In this document: positions 32,288-42,184 of the stretch, in pieces
Position numbering within the stretch: the stretch's first letter is position 1
How the letters are laid out: every line of letters begins with the position of its first letter
NCBI GenBank assembly: GCA_016711045.1
Contig: JADJTT010000006.1
Location: 248,001 to 312,000, forward strand
Length of the DNA stretch: 64,000 bases
Direction: 5' to 3'
From: Saprospirales bacterium
GTDB taxonomy: Bacteria > Bacteroidota > Bacteroidia > Chitinophagales > Saprospiraceae
Notes under the pieces: generated by a model
Databases searched by the model: none
What the model saw: the letters and a program-made list of their open reading frames with translations, nothing else
Told to the model about the DNA's origin: nothing
Translations under genes and position numbers: made by a program

Positions 32288-34468
32288 ATGAATTTTTGGC
32301 CCCGTCGACTTCCCTTTTTTCTCCAACACGACGCTACCGACTGCGGTCCGGCAGTGCTGCGCATGGTAGCGGGCTACTATGGCCTTTCGCCCTCTATGCC
32401 TCACCTGCGCGAGCTGACCGGCGCCAACCGGGAGGGCACCTCGCTGGAGGATTTGGCAGGCGCGGCACGGCAACTGGGCTTTCAGGCACTGCCGGTCTGG
32501 ATGGGGATGGAAGCGGATGAAGCCCCCGGCCTTGAAGAGGCTCCTTTGCCTTGTGTCCTGCATTGGGAACAAGACCATTTCGTGGTACTCTACCGACTCG
32601 GCCGCCACCACGCCTGGATCGCCGACCCTGCCCGGGGCAAGCGAAAAATAGCGCGTGCCGAATTGGAAGCTTCCTGGCAAGGTGGCGAAGATAAAGGGAG
32701 TGCCCTATTGCTGCTTCCCGGCGAATTTCCACGCGAAGAAAAGGGAACCCAACCAGCCGTGCGGCTCACGAGTTTCGTATGGGCTCACCTCCAATTTTAT
32801 CGCAAACCGCTCGCATTATTGCTGGGGGGCGTATTGCTGGGAAGCCTGGTGGCAATGGGGGCGCCCTTTCTGGCACAAGCGGTTGTCGATGTGGGAATGC
32901 CCAACCGGGATCTGCCGTTTATCGCCCTGCTGCTGCTCGGGCAATTGCTGCTGGCGCTGGGCCAGCTCAGCCTGCAATGGTGGCAAAACTGGTTGTTGAT
33001 GCAGCTGGGCGCCCGTTTTCAGGTCAACCTCCTCAGCGGCTTCCTCCGGCGAATGGTGTTGCTGCCCCAACGCTTCTTCGACCAGCGCCAGACGGGCGAC
33101 TTGTTGCAACGCGTCGAAGACCACCAGCGCATCGAGCAATGGTTTTCGGGCGACCTCATGCGTATCGTCTATTTTTCCCTGTTCGGCCTGGTATTCGGTC
33201 TAGTGCTGCTACTCTATAATCCCCTGTTGTTTGCAGTATTTGTGTTGTTCAGCATCGTATATGTCATTTGGGCCCTTGCTTTTCTCCGGGCTCGTATCAC
33301 GTTGGACTACCAGCGTTTTGAACAATTGGCCGGGCATCAGGAAACCCTCCTGGAGCTGATACAAGGCATGCCCGATGTCAAGCTACAAGGGAGCAGGCAA
33401 CGCCATTATGCCAAGTGGGGGGGTATACAGCTTCGGTTGTTTCGCACGAACCTTCGGGCGCTGTATATCCGGCAAATGCAGGATGGCGGGGCGGGGGTCA
33501 TCAATCAACTCAAGGACCTGCTGCTGATCTTCCTGGCGTCTAAAGGGGTGGTGGATGGGGAAATGACCCTGGGTATGTTCGTGGCCGTGCAATTCATTAT
33601 TGGCCAGCTCAATGTACCCATTGCTCAGTTAGTGCCTTTTATCCGCACTTTTCAGGATGCCCGTATCAGCCTCGAGCGGGTGCAGGTAGTAGCACAGGAA
33701 GAAAGAGAAAGTGAAATGGACTCGTCGGCAGCGCTCCCTGTGCCGGATTTTTCCGGAGCAGTCGAACTCCGGGATGTGTCCTTTCGCTATCATTCTTCCG
33801 GCCCCTGGATATTGGAGCAGCTCTGTCTTTCTTTTCCTGAAGGGAAAAAGGTAGCTGTCGTAGGCGCTAGCGGAAGCGGTAAGACGACCATGCTGCGACT
33901 ACTACTGGGGTTGTACATACCCGTGGAGGGAACCATAACGCTTGGATCTCACCTGTTGGGGAAAGATACATTGCAGTCCTGGAGAGCCCACCTTGGGGCT
34001 GCCCTGCAGGATGGATTTTTGTTTTCGGATACCATCGCCCAAAATATTGCCGAATCGGATGGTGCGCCTGATATGGTAAAGGTGCGGGAGGCTGCCCGAA
34101 AGTCTGATATTGACGATTTCATTCAATCGCTTCCGCATGGCTATCAGACATTCATCGGTCCGAAGGGCATCCAATTGAGTCAGGGACAGCGCCAGCGTGT
34201 GCTGTTGGCCCGCGCCTGGTACGGGAACCCCGGATTTTGGGTCCTCGACGAAGCCACCAGCGCCCTCGACGCACCCAGCGAAGAGTTGGTTTGGGAGGTG
34301 CTCGACCGACAGGAGCCTCCGGCTACGGTGGTATTCACTTCCCACCGCCTGCGTACGGTACAGCGGGCCGATTGGATCGTGGTGCTCGAACAGGGCCGGG
34401 TAGTGGAAACAGGCACGCCGGGTGAGTTAATGGAAAATGGAGAAGTGTTTCGCCAGTTATTTGGGTAA
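32288..34468 (+). CDS. Peptidase C39-containing ABC exporter (bacteriocin-type)
   Basis: This 726-residue fused exporter has an N-terminal cysteine peptidase C39 domain with the catalytic Cys in QHDATDCGPA (residue about 19) and His in LHWEQDHFVVLY, followed by ADPARG. A six-helix ABC membrane domain spans about 150-430. The ATPase has Walker A GASGSGKTTM (about 524-533), signature LSQGQRQR and Walker B FWVLDEATSALD. Such proteins cleave a double-glycine leader from a peptide and export it. No precursor peptide, HlyD-like adaptor or immunity gene is visible next to it, so the cargo is unknown. The start at 32288 is chosen because the peptidase fold begins there. Confidence 0.92.
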   Translation: MNFWPRRLPFFLQHDATDCGPAVLRMVAGYYGLSPSMPHLRELTGANREGTSLEDLAGAARQLGFQALPVWMGMEADEAPGLEEAPLPCVLHWEQDHFVVLYRLGRHHAWIADPARGKRKIARAELEASWQGGEDKGSALLLLPGEFPREEKGTQPAVRLTSFVWAHLQFYRKPLALLLGGVLLGSLVAMGAPFLAQAVVDVGMPNRDLPFIALLLLGQLLLALGQLSLQWWQNWLLMQLGARFQVNLLSGFLRRMVLLPQRFFDQRQTGDLLQRVEDHQRIEQWFSGDLMRIVYFSLFGLVFGLVLLLYNPLLFAVFVLFSIVYVIWALAFLRARITLDYQRFEQLAGHQETLLELIQGMPDVKLQGSRQRHYAKWGGIQLRLFRTNLRALYIRQMQDGGAGVINQLKDLLLIFLASKGVVDGEMTLGMFVAVQFIIGQLNVPIAQLVPFIRTFQDARISLERVQVVAQEERESEMDSSAALPVPDFSGAVELRDVSFRYHSSGPWILEQLCLSFPEGKKVAVVGASGSGKTTMLRLLLGLYIPVEGTITLGSHLLGKDTLQSWRAHLGAALQDGFLFSDTIAQNIAESDGAPDMVKVREAARKSDIDDFIQSLPHGYQTFIGPKGIQLSQGQRQRVLLARAWYGNPGFWVLDEATSALDAPSEELVWEVLDRQEPPATVVFTSHRLRTVQRADWIVVLEQGRVVETGTPGELMENGEVFRQLFG

Positions 34469-34539
34469 ATAATAACGGGTCTAAAACTGGCACCCTACCG
34501 CGCTTTTTCGTAAATTGTCGGTAACCAAAAAGTCCTGCC

Positions 34540-36938
34540 ATGGCTACGCCACTATCCCCGACAAAACTCAGGAAAACCTACGATCCCGCCACGCTCAACA
34601 TCGAAAAACTCTCCAAATCCTCCACCCCTAAAGCTATTATCGGACAAGAGCGTGCCGTGAAAGCGCTCCAGTTTGGTTTGGGCAATAAAAGCTCCGGGTT
34701 TAATGTCTATATCTCCGGCTATGAAGGGGAGGGTAAGATCGATGCGGTGCTGCACTTCCTCAAGGATCTTGCGCACGATGAATCCGTGCCCTATGATTGG
34801 TGTTACGTCAACAATTTTGAGGATACGTATTGTCCAAAAAGGCTGAGTTTGGCTAAAGGGCAGGCAAGGGTGTTTAAGAACGATATCCAGGATTTCATCG
34901 ATGAAGCCCATGTAGCCCTGGTACGCTCTTTTGAAAGTGAAGAATATGCCTCCAAGCGGGAGGAACTCAACCGCTATTTTCAGGAGCAGGAAAAAGAACT
35001 ATTCGCCAGCCTCGATAAACGGGCCCGCGAGGAAAAGTTTTTTATCAAAAGAACCCCCGTGGAGGTGATCTCCGTGCCGCTGGTAGATGGGAAGCCCATG
35101 ACCGATCAGGAGTTCTATGCCCTTTCAGAAGAGGCACGGGCAGAGATTTTGAAAAAGCAGGAGTCGTTTAAGGATGAACTGAAAGTCATTGCACGGCGTG
35201 GTCGGGATATTGAAAAAGAATTTGCAAAAACTGTGTTCGATTTGGACCAGAAAGTGGCTCTGTATGCCATTGAGGCTATTTTGGAGGAGTTACTGGATAC
35301 CTATAAAGGCCAGCAGGAGGTGATCGATTACCTGCGGGCCATCAAGGAAAATATCCTGGAAAACCTCCAGGAGTTTATCCAGGCGGGCAATTCGACAAAA
35401 GCCAAGGAGCGCAATAACAACGCATTCCGCAAACAATACGAGGTCAATATCGTCGTCGATAACTCCAGTTTGGAAGGGGCGCCGATCATTCTGGAGCTCA
35501 ACCCCACGTACAACAACCTGTTCGGTAAGATCGAAAAAGAATCCATGATGGGCGCCCTGGTCACGGATTTCACCCTGATCCGGGGAGGATCCCTCCATAC
35601 CGCAAATGGCGGATATATCGTCATTCCGGTAGACGACCTGCTGCGCAATCCATTTTCCTGGGAAAGCCTGAAACGCGCATTGCGCAACCGGGAACTCGTG
35701 CCGGAAGACGCCATCGAGCGATTGGGGTATATGTCGACCAAAGGCCTCAAACCGGAACCTATTCCGCTTAATTTGCAGGTCATCCTGATCGGCCGGCCCG
35801 ATTATTACTATTTGTTATACGATTTGGACGATGACTTTAAGGAACTCTTCAAAGTGAAGGCCGATTTTACAGCGTTTATGCCCAATACAGAAGAAAATAT
35901 CCGCGATTTCTGCTGCTTTGTCAACAACTTGTGCAAGGAAGAGGATACCCTCAGCCTGGATGCCTCTGGTATGGCTACCCTGTTGGAGCATGCCCACCGG
36001 CTTGCAGATCACCAGGACCGGCTCTCGACTAAATTTGGGCGCATTGCCGATGTGATCATAGAGGCCAACCATTACGCCAAGAAAGAAAATGAAAAAGCCA
36101 TCACCAGGCGACATCTGCAGCGGGCTATCCAGGAGCGATTCTTCCGCTCCAACCTGATGCAGGAGCGCATCAATGAATTTATGAAAGAGGGGGTCTACCT
36201 GCTCGATGTGGAAGGCGAAAAGGTAGGTCAGGTAAATGGACTAGCCGTGCTAGACTTGGGCGATATTTCCTTTGGCCGCCCCAACCGGATTACCGCCAGT
36301 ATTTCTGTTGGCAACGCCGGCATCCTCGATATCGAGCGGGAGGCTAAGCTCGGCGGACCGCTGCACACCAAGGGCGTACTAATCCTTTCCGGATTTTTGG
36401 GAGAGACCTTCGGCTCCGACAAATCGCTCAGCCTTCAGGCTTACCTGGTTTTTGAACAAAGCTATGGCGGTATTGACGGCGACAGCGCCTCCAGCACCGA
36501 GCTCTATGCGTTGCTCTCCGCGCTCTCCGGTTTGCCCATCCACCAAGGGATCGCCGTGACAGGCTCGGTTAATCAAAGGGGGAAGTGCAGGCTATCGGCG
36601 GCGTAAATGAAAAGATCGAGGGCTTTTTCGATGTATGTAAATTGAAAAGCTTGAATGGCCAACAAGGTGTAATGATCCCTGCCAGCAATGCAAACAACCT
36701 CATGCTGAAGGAAGAAGTAGTAGAAGCGGTCAAAAATGGCCAGTTCTCTATTTGGGCCGTAAAGTCCATCCAGGAAGGCTTCGAGATACTAACCGGCGTT
36801 CCTACCGGTAGTGTGATCAAACACCCTATCACCGGCGAGCTCTCCTTCGAGAAAGGCACGGCCTTTGACAAAATCAATGAGCGATTGATCCAGCTTGGCG
36901 CAAAATTGACGCCCCCTAAACCCCCCTCGTCCTCGTAA
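34540..36938 (+). pseudogene. Lon-like ATP-dependent protease (AAA plus Lon C-terminal domain), frameshifted
   Basis: Together the two frames encode an ~800-residue Lon-like protease of the LonB/LonC-type group. The N terminus has IIGQERAVKALQFGL and a nucleotide loop that deviates from consensus (SGYEGEGKID). A coiled-coil insert follows, then the AAA segment RGGSLHTANGGYIVIPVDDL and the Lon protease domain with catalytic Ser649 (GIDGDSASSTEL). The first frame ends at 36606. The second resumes at VQAIGGVNEKIEGFFDVC and carries the catalytic Lys (NLMLKEEVVEA). One missing G in the five-G run at 36578-36582 (six would give RGEVQAIGG) explains the break. As written, the Ser and Lys would be on separate chains. 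Error in the sequence is the simpler explanation. Confidence 0.82.
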
Positions 36939-36961
36939 AGACGCCATACCTGGCGTCTCTC

Positions 36962-37714
36962 CTACCCTGGCATCTCCCCATATCTGATCCCCATCAGATA
37001 CAACCCCTCCGGCGGTACGCTCCAGCTTTTTTCCAGCCGCGTCTGGGTATCGAGGGCTTTTCTTACGTCGTCGAGCGCTACTTGTCCCATACCTACGTTC
37101 AGGCACATACCGACGAGGAGGCGCACCATGCCTCGAAGGAAACGGTTGGAGGTAATGAAAAAGTGGAGCCGGTCAGCATCGGTGTCGTGCCGCCACTCGG
37201 CCTGCTTCAGGTCGCAGCGCATGGTATGGGCATCGGTGTGGGATTTGCAGAAAGGGTAAAAGGATTCGTATTGAAGCAGCAGCCGGGCGGCTTCCTGCAG
37301 CAAATTGATGTCGAGACGTGCACCGAAAGGAAAAAAATAGGCCAGGTCGGTGGCGAAAGGATTTTTCGACAGATCGATGATGTATTCATAGCTCCGTTCC
37401 ACCGCATCAAATCGGGCATGAGCCTCGGCGTGGACCGGATAGAGTTTGCGGAAGGCTATATCATCGGGCAAAAACTTGTTGAGCCGAGGTAGAAAACCCT
37501 CCGGAAATGCCCCGTCATAGTCGAAGTGCAGTACATACTCGCGTGCATGCACACCTGTATCGGTACGACCGCAGCCTACCAGCTCAATGTCTGCACCCAG
37601 AATAGTGGACAGGTGGTTTTCGATAGTACCTTGCACGGTAGGCCCTTGTTCGGGCTGTTTTTGCCAACCCAGATACCGGGTGCCGCGATAGGCGATTTCA
37701 GCGAAGTAACGCAT
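36962..37714 (-). CDS. truA: tRNA pseudouridine(38-40) synthase TruA
   Basis: TruA modifies uridines 38-40 in the anticodon arm of tRNAs. The 250-residue protein begins MRYFAEIAYRGTRYLGWQKQ. The catalytic aspartate is in GCGRTDTGVHA, with RSYEYII and FLRGMVRLLVG in the second half, all family hallmarks. The start at 37714 follows the family. An in-frame ATG 33 bp upstream adds residues that lack homology. It converges with the Lon-like gene, ending 23 bp from it, and is transcribed away from clpX. Confidence 0.96.
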   Translation of the reverse strand: MRYFAEIAYRGTRYLGWQKQPEQGPTVQGTIENHLSTILGADIELVGCGRTDTGVHAREYVLHFDYDGAFPEGFLPRLNKFLPDDIAFRKLYPVHAEAHARFDAVERSYEYIIDLSKNPFATDLAYFFPFGARLDINLLQEAARLLLQYESFYPFCKSHTDAHTMRCDLKQAEWRHDTDADRLHFFITSNRFLRGMVRLLVGMCLNVGMGQVALDDVRKALDTQTRLEKSWSVPPEGLYLMGIRYGEMPG

Positions 37715-37800
37715 AGAAAAAAATTGAGGGGCTATGACTGCTGCCAAAGCCCCTCAAAATAAAAAACTTTCTTGAAAGCTATAAAATCAAACAGGGTTTG

Positions 37801-39051
37801 TCAGGCTGCCTGAAGCTTGTGGAATTTTGAATCAGAGAGCTTGCTTTGTGTGTAGTTGAGGTCCACTTCAAACTTGTCGACGCCTTTTTGGGAGGGTAGT
37901 TCAAACATGGCATCGGTCATGATCGCTTCGCAGATAGATCGGAGTCCTCGGGCGCCGAGGCTGTAATCCATAGCCTTTTGGGCGATAAACTGGATCGCCT
38001 CCGGGGTGATAGAGAGCTCAATTCCCTCCAGTTCAAACAGTTTTTTGTATTGCTTGATCAGCGAATTCCGGGGTACTGTGAGGATGTTGCGGAGCGATTC
38101 GAGGTCGAGCGGTTCGAGGTAGGCCAGCACAGGCAGACGGCCCACCAACTCCGGGATCAGTCCATAGGATTTGAGGTCCTGATGGTTGACGTATTGGAGC
38201 AGGTTGTCCCTGTCGATATTGGGCTGGTTCTTGTTGCCGAAGCCGATAACCTGGGTGTTGACCCGACGGCCAATGACCTTTTCAATTCCATCGAAAGCGC
38301 CTCCGCAGATGAACAGGATATTTTGGGTGTTGATCTTGACCAGTTTCTGTTCGGGGTGTTTGCGGCCTCCCTGGGGTGGTACATTCACATCGGTGCCTTC
38401 CAGCATCTTCAGGAGCGCTTGTTGCACCCCTTCCCCCGACACATCGCGGGTGATAGAGGGGTTGTCGGACTTTCGGGCGATCTTGTCGATTTCGTCGATA
38501 TACACGATACCGCGTTCGGCGGCCTGGACGTTGTAATCACAAACCTGAAGGAGGCGGCTGAGGATACTTTCCACATCTTCTCCCACATAGCCGGCTTCCG
38601 TAAATACAGTGGCGTCGACAATAGAAAAAGGCACATTCAGAAATTTGGCGATGGTCTTGGCCAGAAGGGTTTTTCCCGTACCGGTGCGGCCGACGAACAC
38701 TACGTTGGACTTTTCGATCTCCACATCGTCGGTGGCAGTGTGTTTCAGCCTTTTGTAGTGGTTGTATACCGCGACAGAGAGATACTTTTTCGCATCGTCC
38801 TGGCCGATCACGTATTGGTCCAGGTGACTTTTAATCGCCTTGGGGGTAATGTTTTCCGGGAAAAAGAAGTCGGTGGACTTCACTTGCTTACGTTTGCCCT
38901 GCCCGTCGTAGAGTTCTTCCTGAATGATCTCCGTTGCTTGTTCGACACACATTTCACAGATATGTGCATCGATCCCTGCAATGAGGATCAGGGCTTCGGA
39001 TTTATCCCTTCCACAGAAGGAGCATCTGTAGCTTGGTTTATTCTTACGCAT
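37801..39051 (-). CDS. clpX: ATP-dependent Clp protease ATP-binding subunit ClpX
   Basis: ClpX is the AAA+ unfoldase that feeds substrates, including SsrA-tagged proteins, to ClpP. The 416-residue protein has the N-terminal zinc finger (Cys10, Cys13, Cys32, Cys35 in CSFCGR and CEMC). Walker A is GRTGTGKTLLA, Walker B is IVYIDEIDKIA, and pore/RKH-type segments and the sensor-2 GARGLRSI follow. It is 28 bp downstream of clpP on the same strand, and smpB elsewhere in the window supplies the tagging pathway. Confidence 0.98.
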   Translation of the reverse strand: MRKNKPSYRCSFCGRDKSEALILIAGIDAHICEMCVEQATEIIQEELYDGQGKRKQVKSTDFFFPENITPKAIKSHLDQYVIGQDDAKKYLSVAVYNHYKRLKHTATDDVEIEKSNVVFVGRTGTGKTLLAKTIAKFLNVPFSIVDATVFTEAGYVGEDVESILSRLLQVCDYNVQAAERGIVYIDEIDKIARKSDNPSITRDVSGEGVQQALLKMLEGTDVNVPPQGGRKHPEQKLVKINTQNILFICGGAFDGIEKVIGRRVNTQVIGFGNKNQPNIDRDNLLQYVNHQDLKSYGLIPELVGRLPVLAYLEPLDLESLRNILTVPRNSLIKQYKKLFELEGIELSITPEAIQFIAQKAMDYSLGARGLRSICEAIMTDAMFELPSQKGVDKFEVDLNYTQSKLSDSKFHKLQAA

Positions 39052-39079
39052 GAATGAGGTCTTTTAGTTAGCCACCTGA

Positions 39080-39787
39080 TTACTTTTCCTTACGCGGGCT
39101 ATTCCGGTCAAGTACTTCGTCAACCAATCCATAAGCCTGGGCTTCCTGTGCGGTCATCCAGTTGTCGCGGTCGCAATCTTGTTCAATCTTTTCGTAGGGC
39201 TGGTTCGTGTGGTGCGCGAGGATATCGTAGAGCGATTTCTGCTGCTCTTTAACGAGTTTGTAGTAGATCTCCATTTCGGTGACCTGGCCCTGCATGCCCC
39301 CCAGCGGTTGGTGGATCATGACGCGGCTGTGCTTCAGGCAGGTGCGTTTGCCGTGGTTTCCGGCAGCGAGCAGTACGGCGCCCATGGAGGCGGCCAACCC
39401 TGTACAGATGGTGCTGATGTCAGGAGCCACGTATTGCATGGTATCGTAGATTCCCAAACCTGCCAATACCGAGCCACCCGGGCTGTTGACAAACATGGTG
39501 ATGTCGCGCTTGGGATCAGCCGATTCGAGGAAGAGCAGCTGAGCCTGGACGATATTGGCTACATCATCCGTCACGGCCGTGCCGAGGAAAATGATGCGGT
39601 CCATCATCAAACGGGAGAACACGTCCAGTACGGAGACGTTCAATTGCCGTTCTTCGATAATATAAGGAGTGAGGTTGCTCACCTGGCCAAAGGACCGGCC
39701 GTTGTGCAGGGAGTACTGTTCTACTTGATGGCTACCCAAACCCAGATGTTTGGTGGCATATTTCAGGAATTCATCCTTTGGGAACAT
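39080..39787 (-). CDS. clpP: ATP-dependent Clp protease proteolytic subunit ClpP
   Basis: ClpP is a serine protease that forms a tetradecameric chamber with ClpX. The 235-residue product has FVNSPGGSVLAGLGIYDTMQ, the nucleophile in GLAASMGAVLLA, and the catalytic His in MIHQPLGG. It ends in a short charged tail. The N terminus (about 35 residues before IIEERQLNVSVLD) is longer than in E. coli ClpP and is probably removed or disordered. The order tig, clpP, clpX on one strand is conserved widely among bacteria. Confidence 0.98.
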   Translation of the reverse strand: MFPKDEFLKYATKHLGLGSHQVEQYSLHNGRSFGQVSNLTPYIIEERQLNVSVLDVFSRLMMDRIIFLGTAVTDDVANIVQAQLLFLESADPKRDITMFVNSPGGSVLAGLGIYDTMQYVAPDISTICTGLAASMGAVLLAAGNHGKRTCLKHSRVMIHQPLGGMQGQVTEMEIYYKLVKEQQKSLYDILAHHTNQPYEKIEQDCDRDNWMTAQEAQAYGLVDEVLDRNSPRKEK

Positions 39788-39961
39788 AAAGATTCATTTA
39801 GCAATTAAAAAACTCAATTAGCAAAAAGATGTAAGTGCGATATGACAATCGCTGCTACCTGACGAGCGATTCTGGTATAGAAACGCCTTGTGCTCCCAAC
39901 TGGTTGAAAAGGAGTTTCAAATTTGCACGTAAATATCGGTAACAAAGGGAAGTTAGCAATT

Positions 39962-41359
39962 TTACGCAGAAGCAGCGGCGTTTGATTCGTAAAGCGCCAT
40001 TTCTTTTTCCGACAGGTCTTTAAAGCTGATGGGCTTCTTTTCTATACCGACGGCGGCTTCGATAGTACTGTAGACTTTCTTTTCCAGAATGTCTTCGGCC
40101 ACGCGTTCGAGCTGTTTTTCATCCCCCATAAGCCGGTCGATGGTACTGCTGATTACGATGTCGTCGAGTTGGTAGCCTACCGATTCCCGGATGCGGTTGG
40201 CGAATTCGCTGCGCACTTCTTCTTCGGTCACGTCCAGCTCATTGTCGCGTATCAACTTATTGCGAATCAGCGACCAGCGAAGACTCTCTGCAAAGCGGTC
40301 GTATGATTTCTCCACCAGTTCCGGGGTGTTTTTCTCATCTGAGGTCACCAGCCAGCGTTTTAGAAATTCATCGGGCAGGACCAATTGTGCGTGGTTGAGG
40401 TCCAGGATCTGCTGGCGCAGCATTTGGAAGAATAACCCATCGGCCCGGCGGTTGAAGTATTGCTCCAGTTCCTTGCGGAGGTGCGCTTTGGCTTCTTCTT
40501 CGTTGCTTACGACGCCTTCCCCGAAATAGGAATCGAAAAAAGCCTGGTCCATCGGCGGTAATTCAGCGCGGCGGATCGCCTCGATCCGGCCTTCAAATTC
40601 CGTACTGATCTCCCGGTCGAGCTCTTCTTCCAACCCCAGATAATAGCGACGGACGTAGCCCGCATTGGCTTCTTTATTGATGGCAAAGGGATTGAACGTA
40701 AACGTTTCGCCCACTTTGCGTTGCATGAGCTCTTTTTTGAAGGTTTCGTCCAGATCCTCATCCAGCCGGAGTTGGAAGTGGTGGTGGATGCCTCCGTGCA
40801 TATGTGCCCCGTTCTCCAATTCTTCAGTATGAATGGTCAGCGCATCATCTTCCTGCATGACGCCATCTTCCACATCCTCCAGTTTACCCATGCGGCGACG
40901 TATACCCAGCAGGTCTTTTTCTAACTCCGCTTCGGTGATGTCGGCCTCAAAGCGCGCCACTTTGGTATCGGCGCTCAGGCCAATAATTTCGAAATCAGGC
41001 GCTTTGCCGATGTCGAATTTGAATTCAAAATCACCGGCGCGGTCGAGATCGAAAGAAACGGGCGCCTGGTCAGGAGAGGGAATGGGGTGACCCAGATAGT
41101 TGGTGTCCTTGTCATCGCGCAGGAAGTTGTTGATCTCCTCCTGGAGCATATCGTTTATGACATCCGACAGGATGCCCGGACCGTAAGCTTTCCTCAAAAA
41201 GCTCTCCGGAGTTTTTCCCTTTCGGAACCCTTTGAGTTGGGAGCGATGTTTATAATTCTTAAGGGCGGAATCAAAGCGGCTGGCATAGGAATCCTTGTCG
41301 ATGACCACGGTCAGGGATGCATTGAGCTGGTCCAAATCTTCTTTTACTACTTTCGACAT
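39962..41359 (-). CDS. tig: Trigger factor (ribosome-associated chaperone)
   Basis: Trigger factor binds the ribosome exit site and folds nascent chains. The 465-residue product has the ribosome-binding loop (KGFRKGKTPESF) near residues 44-55. A reduced central PPIase-like region follows with KLEDVEDGVMQEDDAL, rich in His (NGAHMHGGIHHHFQ). The long alpha-helical C-terminal chaperone arms complete the protein. Divergence in the middle domain is normal for Bacteroidota. It is upstream of clpP with a 174-bp gap that holds nothing nameable, and downstream of tRNA-Leu, all on the minus strand. Confidence 0.94.
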   Translation of the reverse strand: MSKVVKEDLDQLNASLTVVIDKDSYASRFDSALKNYKHRSQLKGFRKGKTPESFLRKAYGPGILSDVINDMLQEEINNFLRDDKDTNYLGHPIPSPDQAPVSFDLDRAGDFEFKFDIGKAPDFEIIGLSADTKVARFEADITEAELEKDLLGIRRRMGKLEDVEDGVMQEDDALTIHTEELENGAHMHGGIHHHFQLRLDEDLDETFKKELMQRKVGETFTFNPFAINKEANAGYVRRYYLGLEEELDREISTEFEGRIEAIRRAELPPMDQAFFDSYFGEGVVSNEEEAKAHLRKELEQYFNRRADGLFFQMLRQQILDLNHAQLVLPDEFLKRWLVTSDEKNTPELVEKSYDRFAESLRWSLIRNKLIRDNELDVTEEEVRSEFANRIRESVGYQLDDIVISSTIDRLMGDEKQLERVAEDILEKKVYSTIEAAVGIEKKPISFKDLSEKEMALYESNAAASA

Positions 41360-41467
41360 AATAGTCCGAACGGTTCTTTAGTATGAAAAATAGGTGGTAT
41401 CAAATGAGAAGCGGGTGATCCTGGTATTAACGTCTCAAGTGGGAGAAAAGATCATGAGAAGTATTTG

Positions 41468-41549
41468 TGCGGGTAGAGGGACTCGAACCCCCACGCCTTG
41501 CGGCACTAGATCCTAAGTCTAGCGCGTCTACCAATTTCGCCACACCCGC
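41468..41549 (-). tRNA. tRNA-Leu (anticodon UAG)
   Basis: The minus strand folds into a class II tRNA. The acceptor stem is GCGGGUG with UACCCGC. The D-arm contains GGCGAAAUUGGUAGACGC. The anticodon stem CUAGA/UCUAG has loop CUUAGGA (anticodon UAG). A short variable arm (GUGCCGCAAGGCGU) and a T-arm with GGUUCGAGUCC follow. The discriminator is A and the CCA is not fully encoded. The layout closely follows E. coli tRNA-Leu(UAG). It lies between tig and the hairpin array. Confidence 0.97.
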
Positions 41550-41634
41550 TCAATAGCTGGGGTACATACCCCTTTTTAAAAAACGATGCAAATATAGATT
41601 TTTTTAACGCAAGTTTCGATAATCAGAAACCAAA

Positions 41635-41981
41635 TAAGTACGTGAGCAAATTAAAATAGGATATACCAGCGCTGGAGGCGCTGGTATATCCATCTTAGAC
41701 ACTTAAGTACGTGAGCAAATTAAAATAGGATATACCAGCGCTGGAGGCGCTGGTATATCCATCTTAGACACTTAAGTACGTGAGCAAATTAAAATAGGAT
41801 GTACCAGCGCGGAGGCGCAGGTACATCCATCTTAGACACTTAAGTACGTGAGCAAATTAAAATAGGATGTACCAGCGCGGAGGCGCTGGTATATCCATCT
41901 TAGACACTTAAGTACGTGAGCAAATTAAAATAGGATGTACCAGCGCGGAGGCGCAGGTACCTCCATCTTAGACACTTAAGT
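41635..41981. repeat. Tandem array of five 68/69-bp hairpin units
   Basis: The units start at 41635, 41704, 41773, 41841 and 41909 (lengths 69, 69, 68, 68, 68), and a partial TAAGT ends at 41981. Each begins TAAGTACGTGAGCAAATTAA and ends CATCTTAGACACT. Between these lies a palindrome: GGATATACCAGCGC / GCGCTGGTATATCC around TGGAG in units 1-2. In unit 3 the stem changes on both arms (ATGTACC with GGTACAT), keeping the pairing. Units 4 and 5 mix the variants. There are no unique spacers, so it is not CRISPR. It lies in the 760-bp gap between tRNA-Leu and relA. From 41982 to 42309 only a weak hairpin (42001-42034), the palindrome at 42185 and a possible promoter are seen. Confidence 0.95.
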
Positions 41982-42184
41982 TCCCAGGCAATATTGATTG
42001 GCTATTTTCGCCGTATTTGGTGGCGAAAAATAGCTTTAAACAAAGCAAATGAAGGCGAGGTTTATATTTTTTGAATCAGATCCATATTTTTGGAGAAACG
42101 TTCGCGGCACTTTAAACGTTTCAAAATTGTTTGATTGTTATGCTGAAGAAAAGTGATTTGACGCCCTTTAGCCGTAAAATCACA

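Noticed and set aside
41635..41981. CRISPR array
   Set aside because: The periodic units contain no variable spacers, the whole 68/69-bp unit repeats, and there are no cas genes. It is a tandem hairpin repeat.
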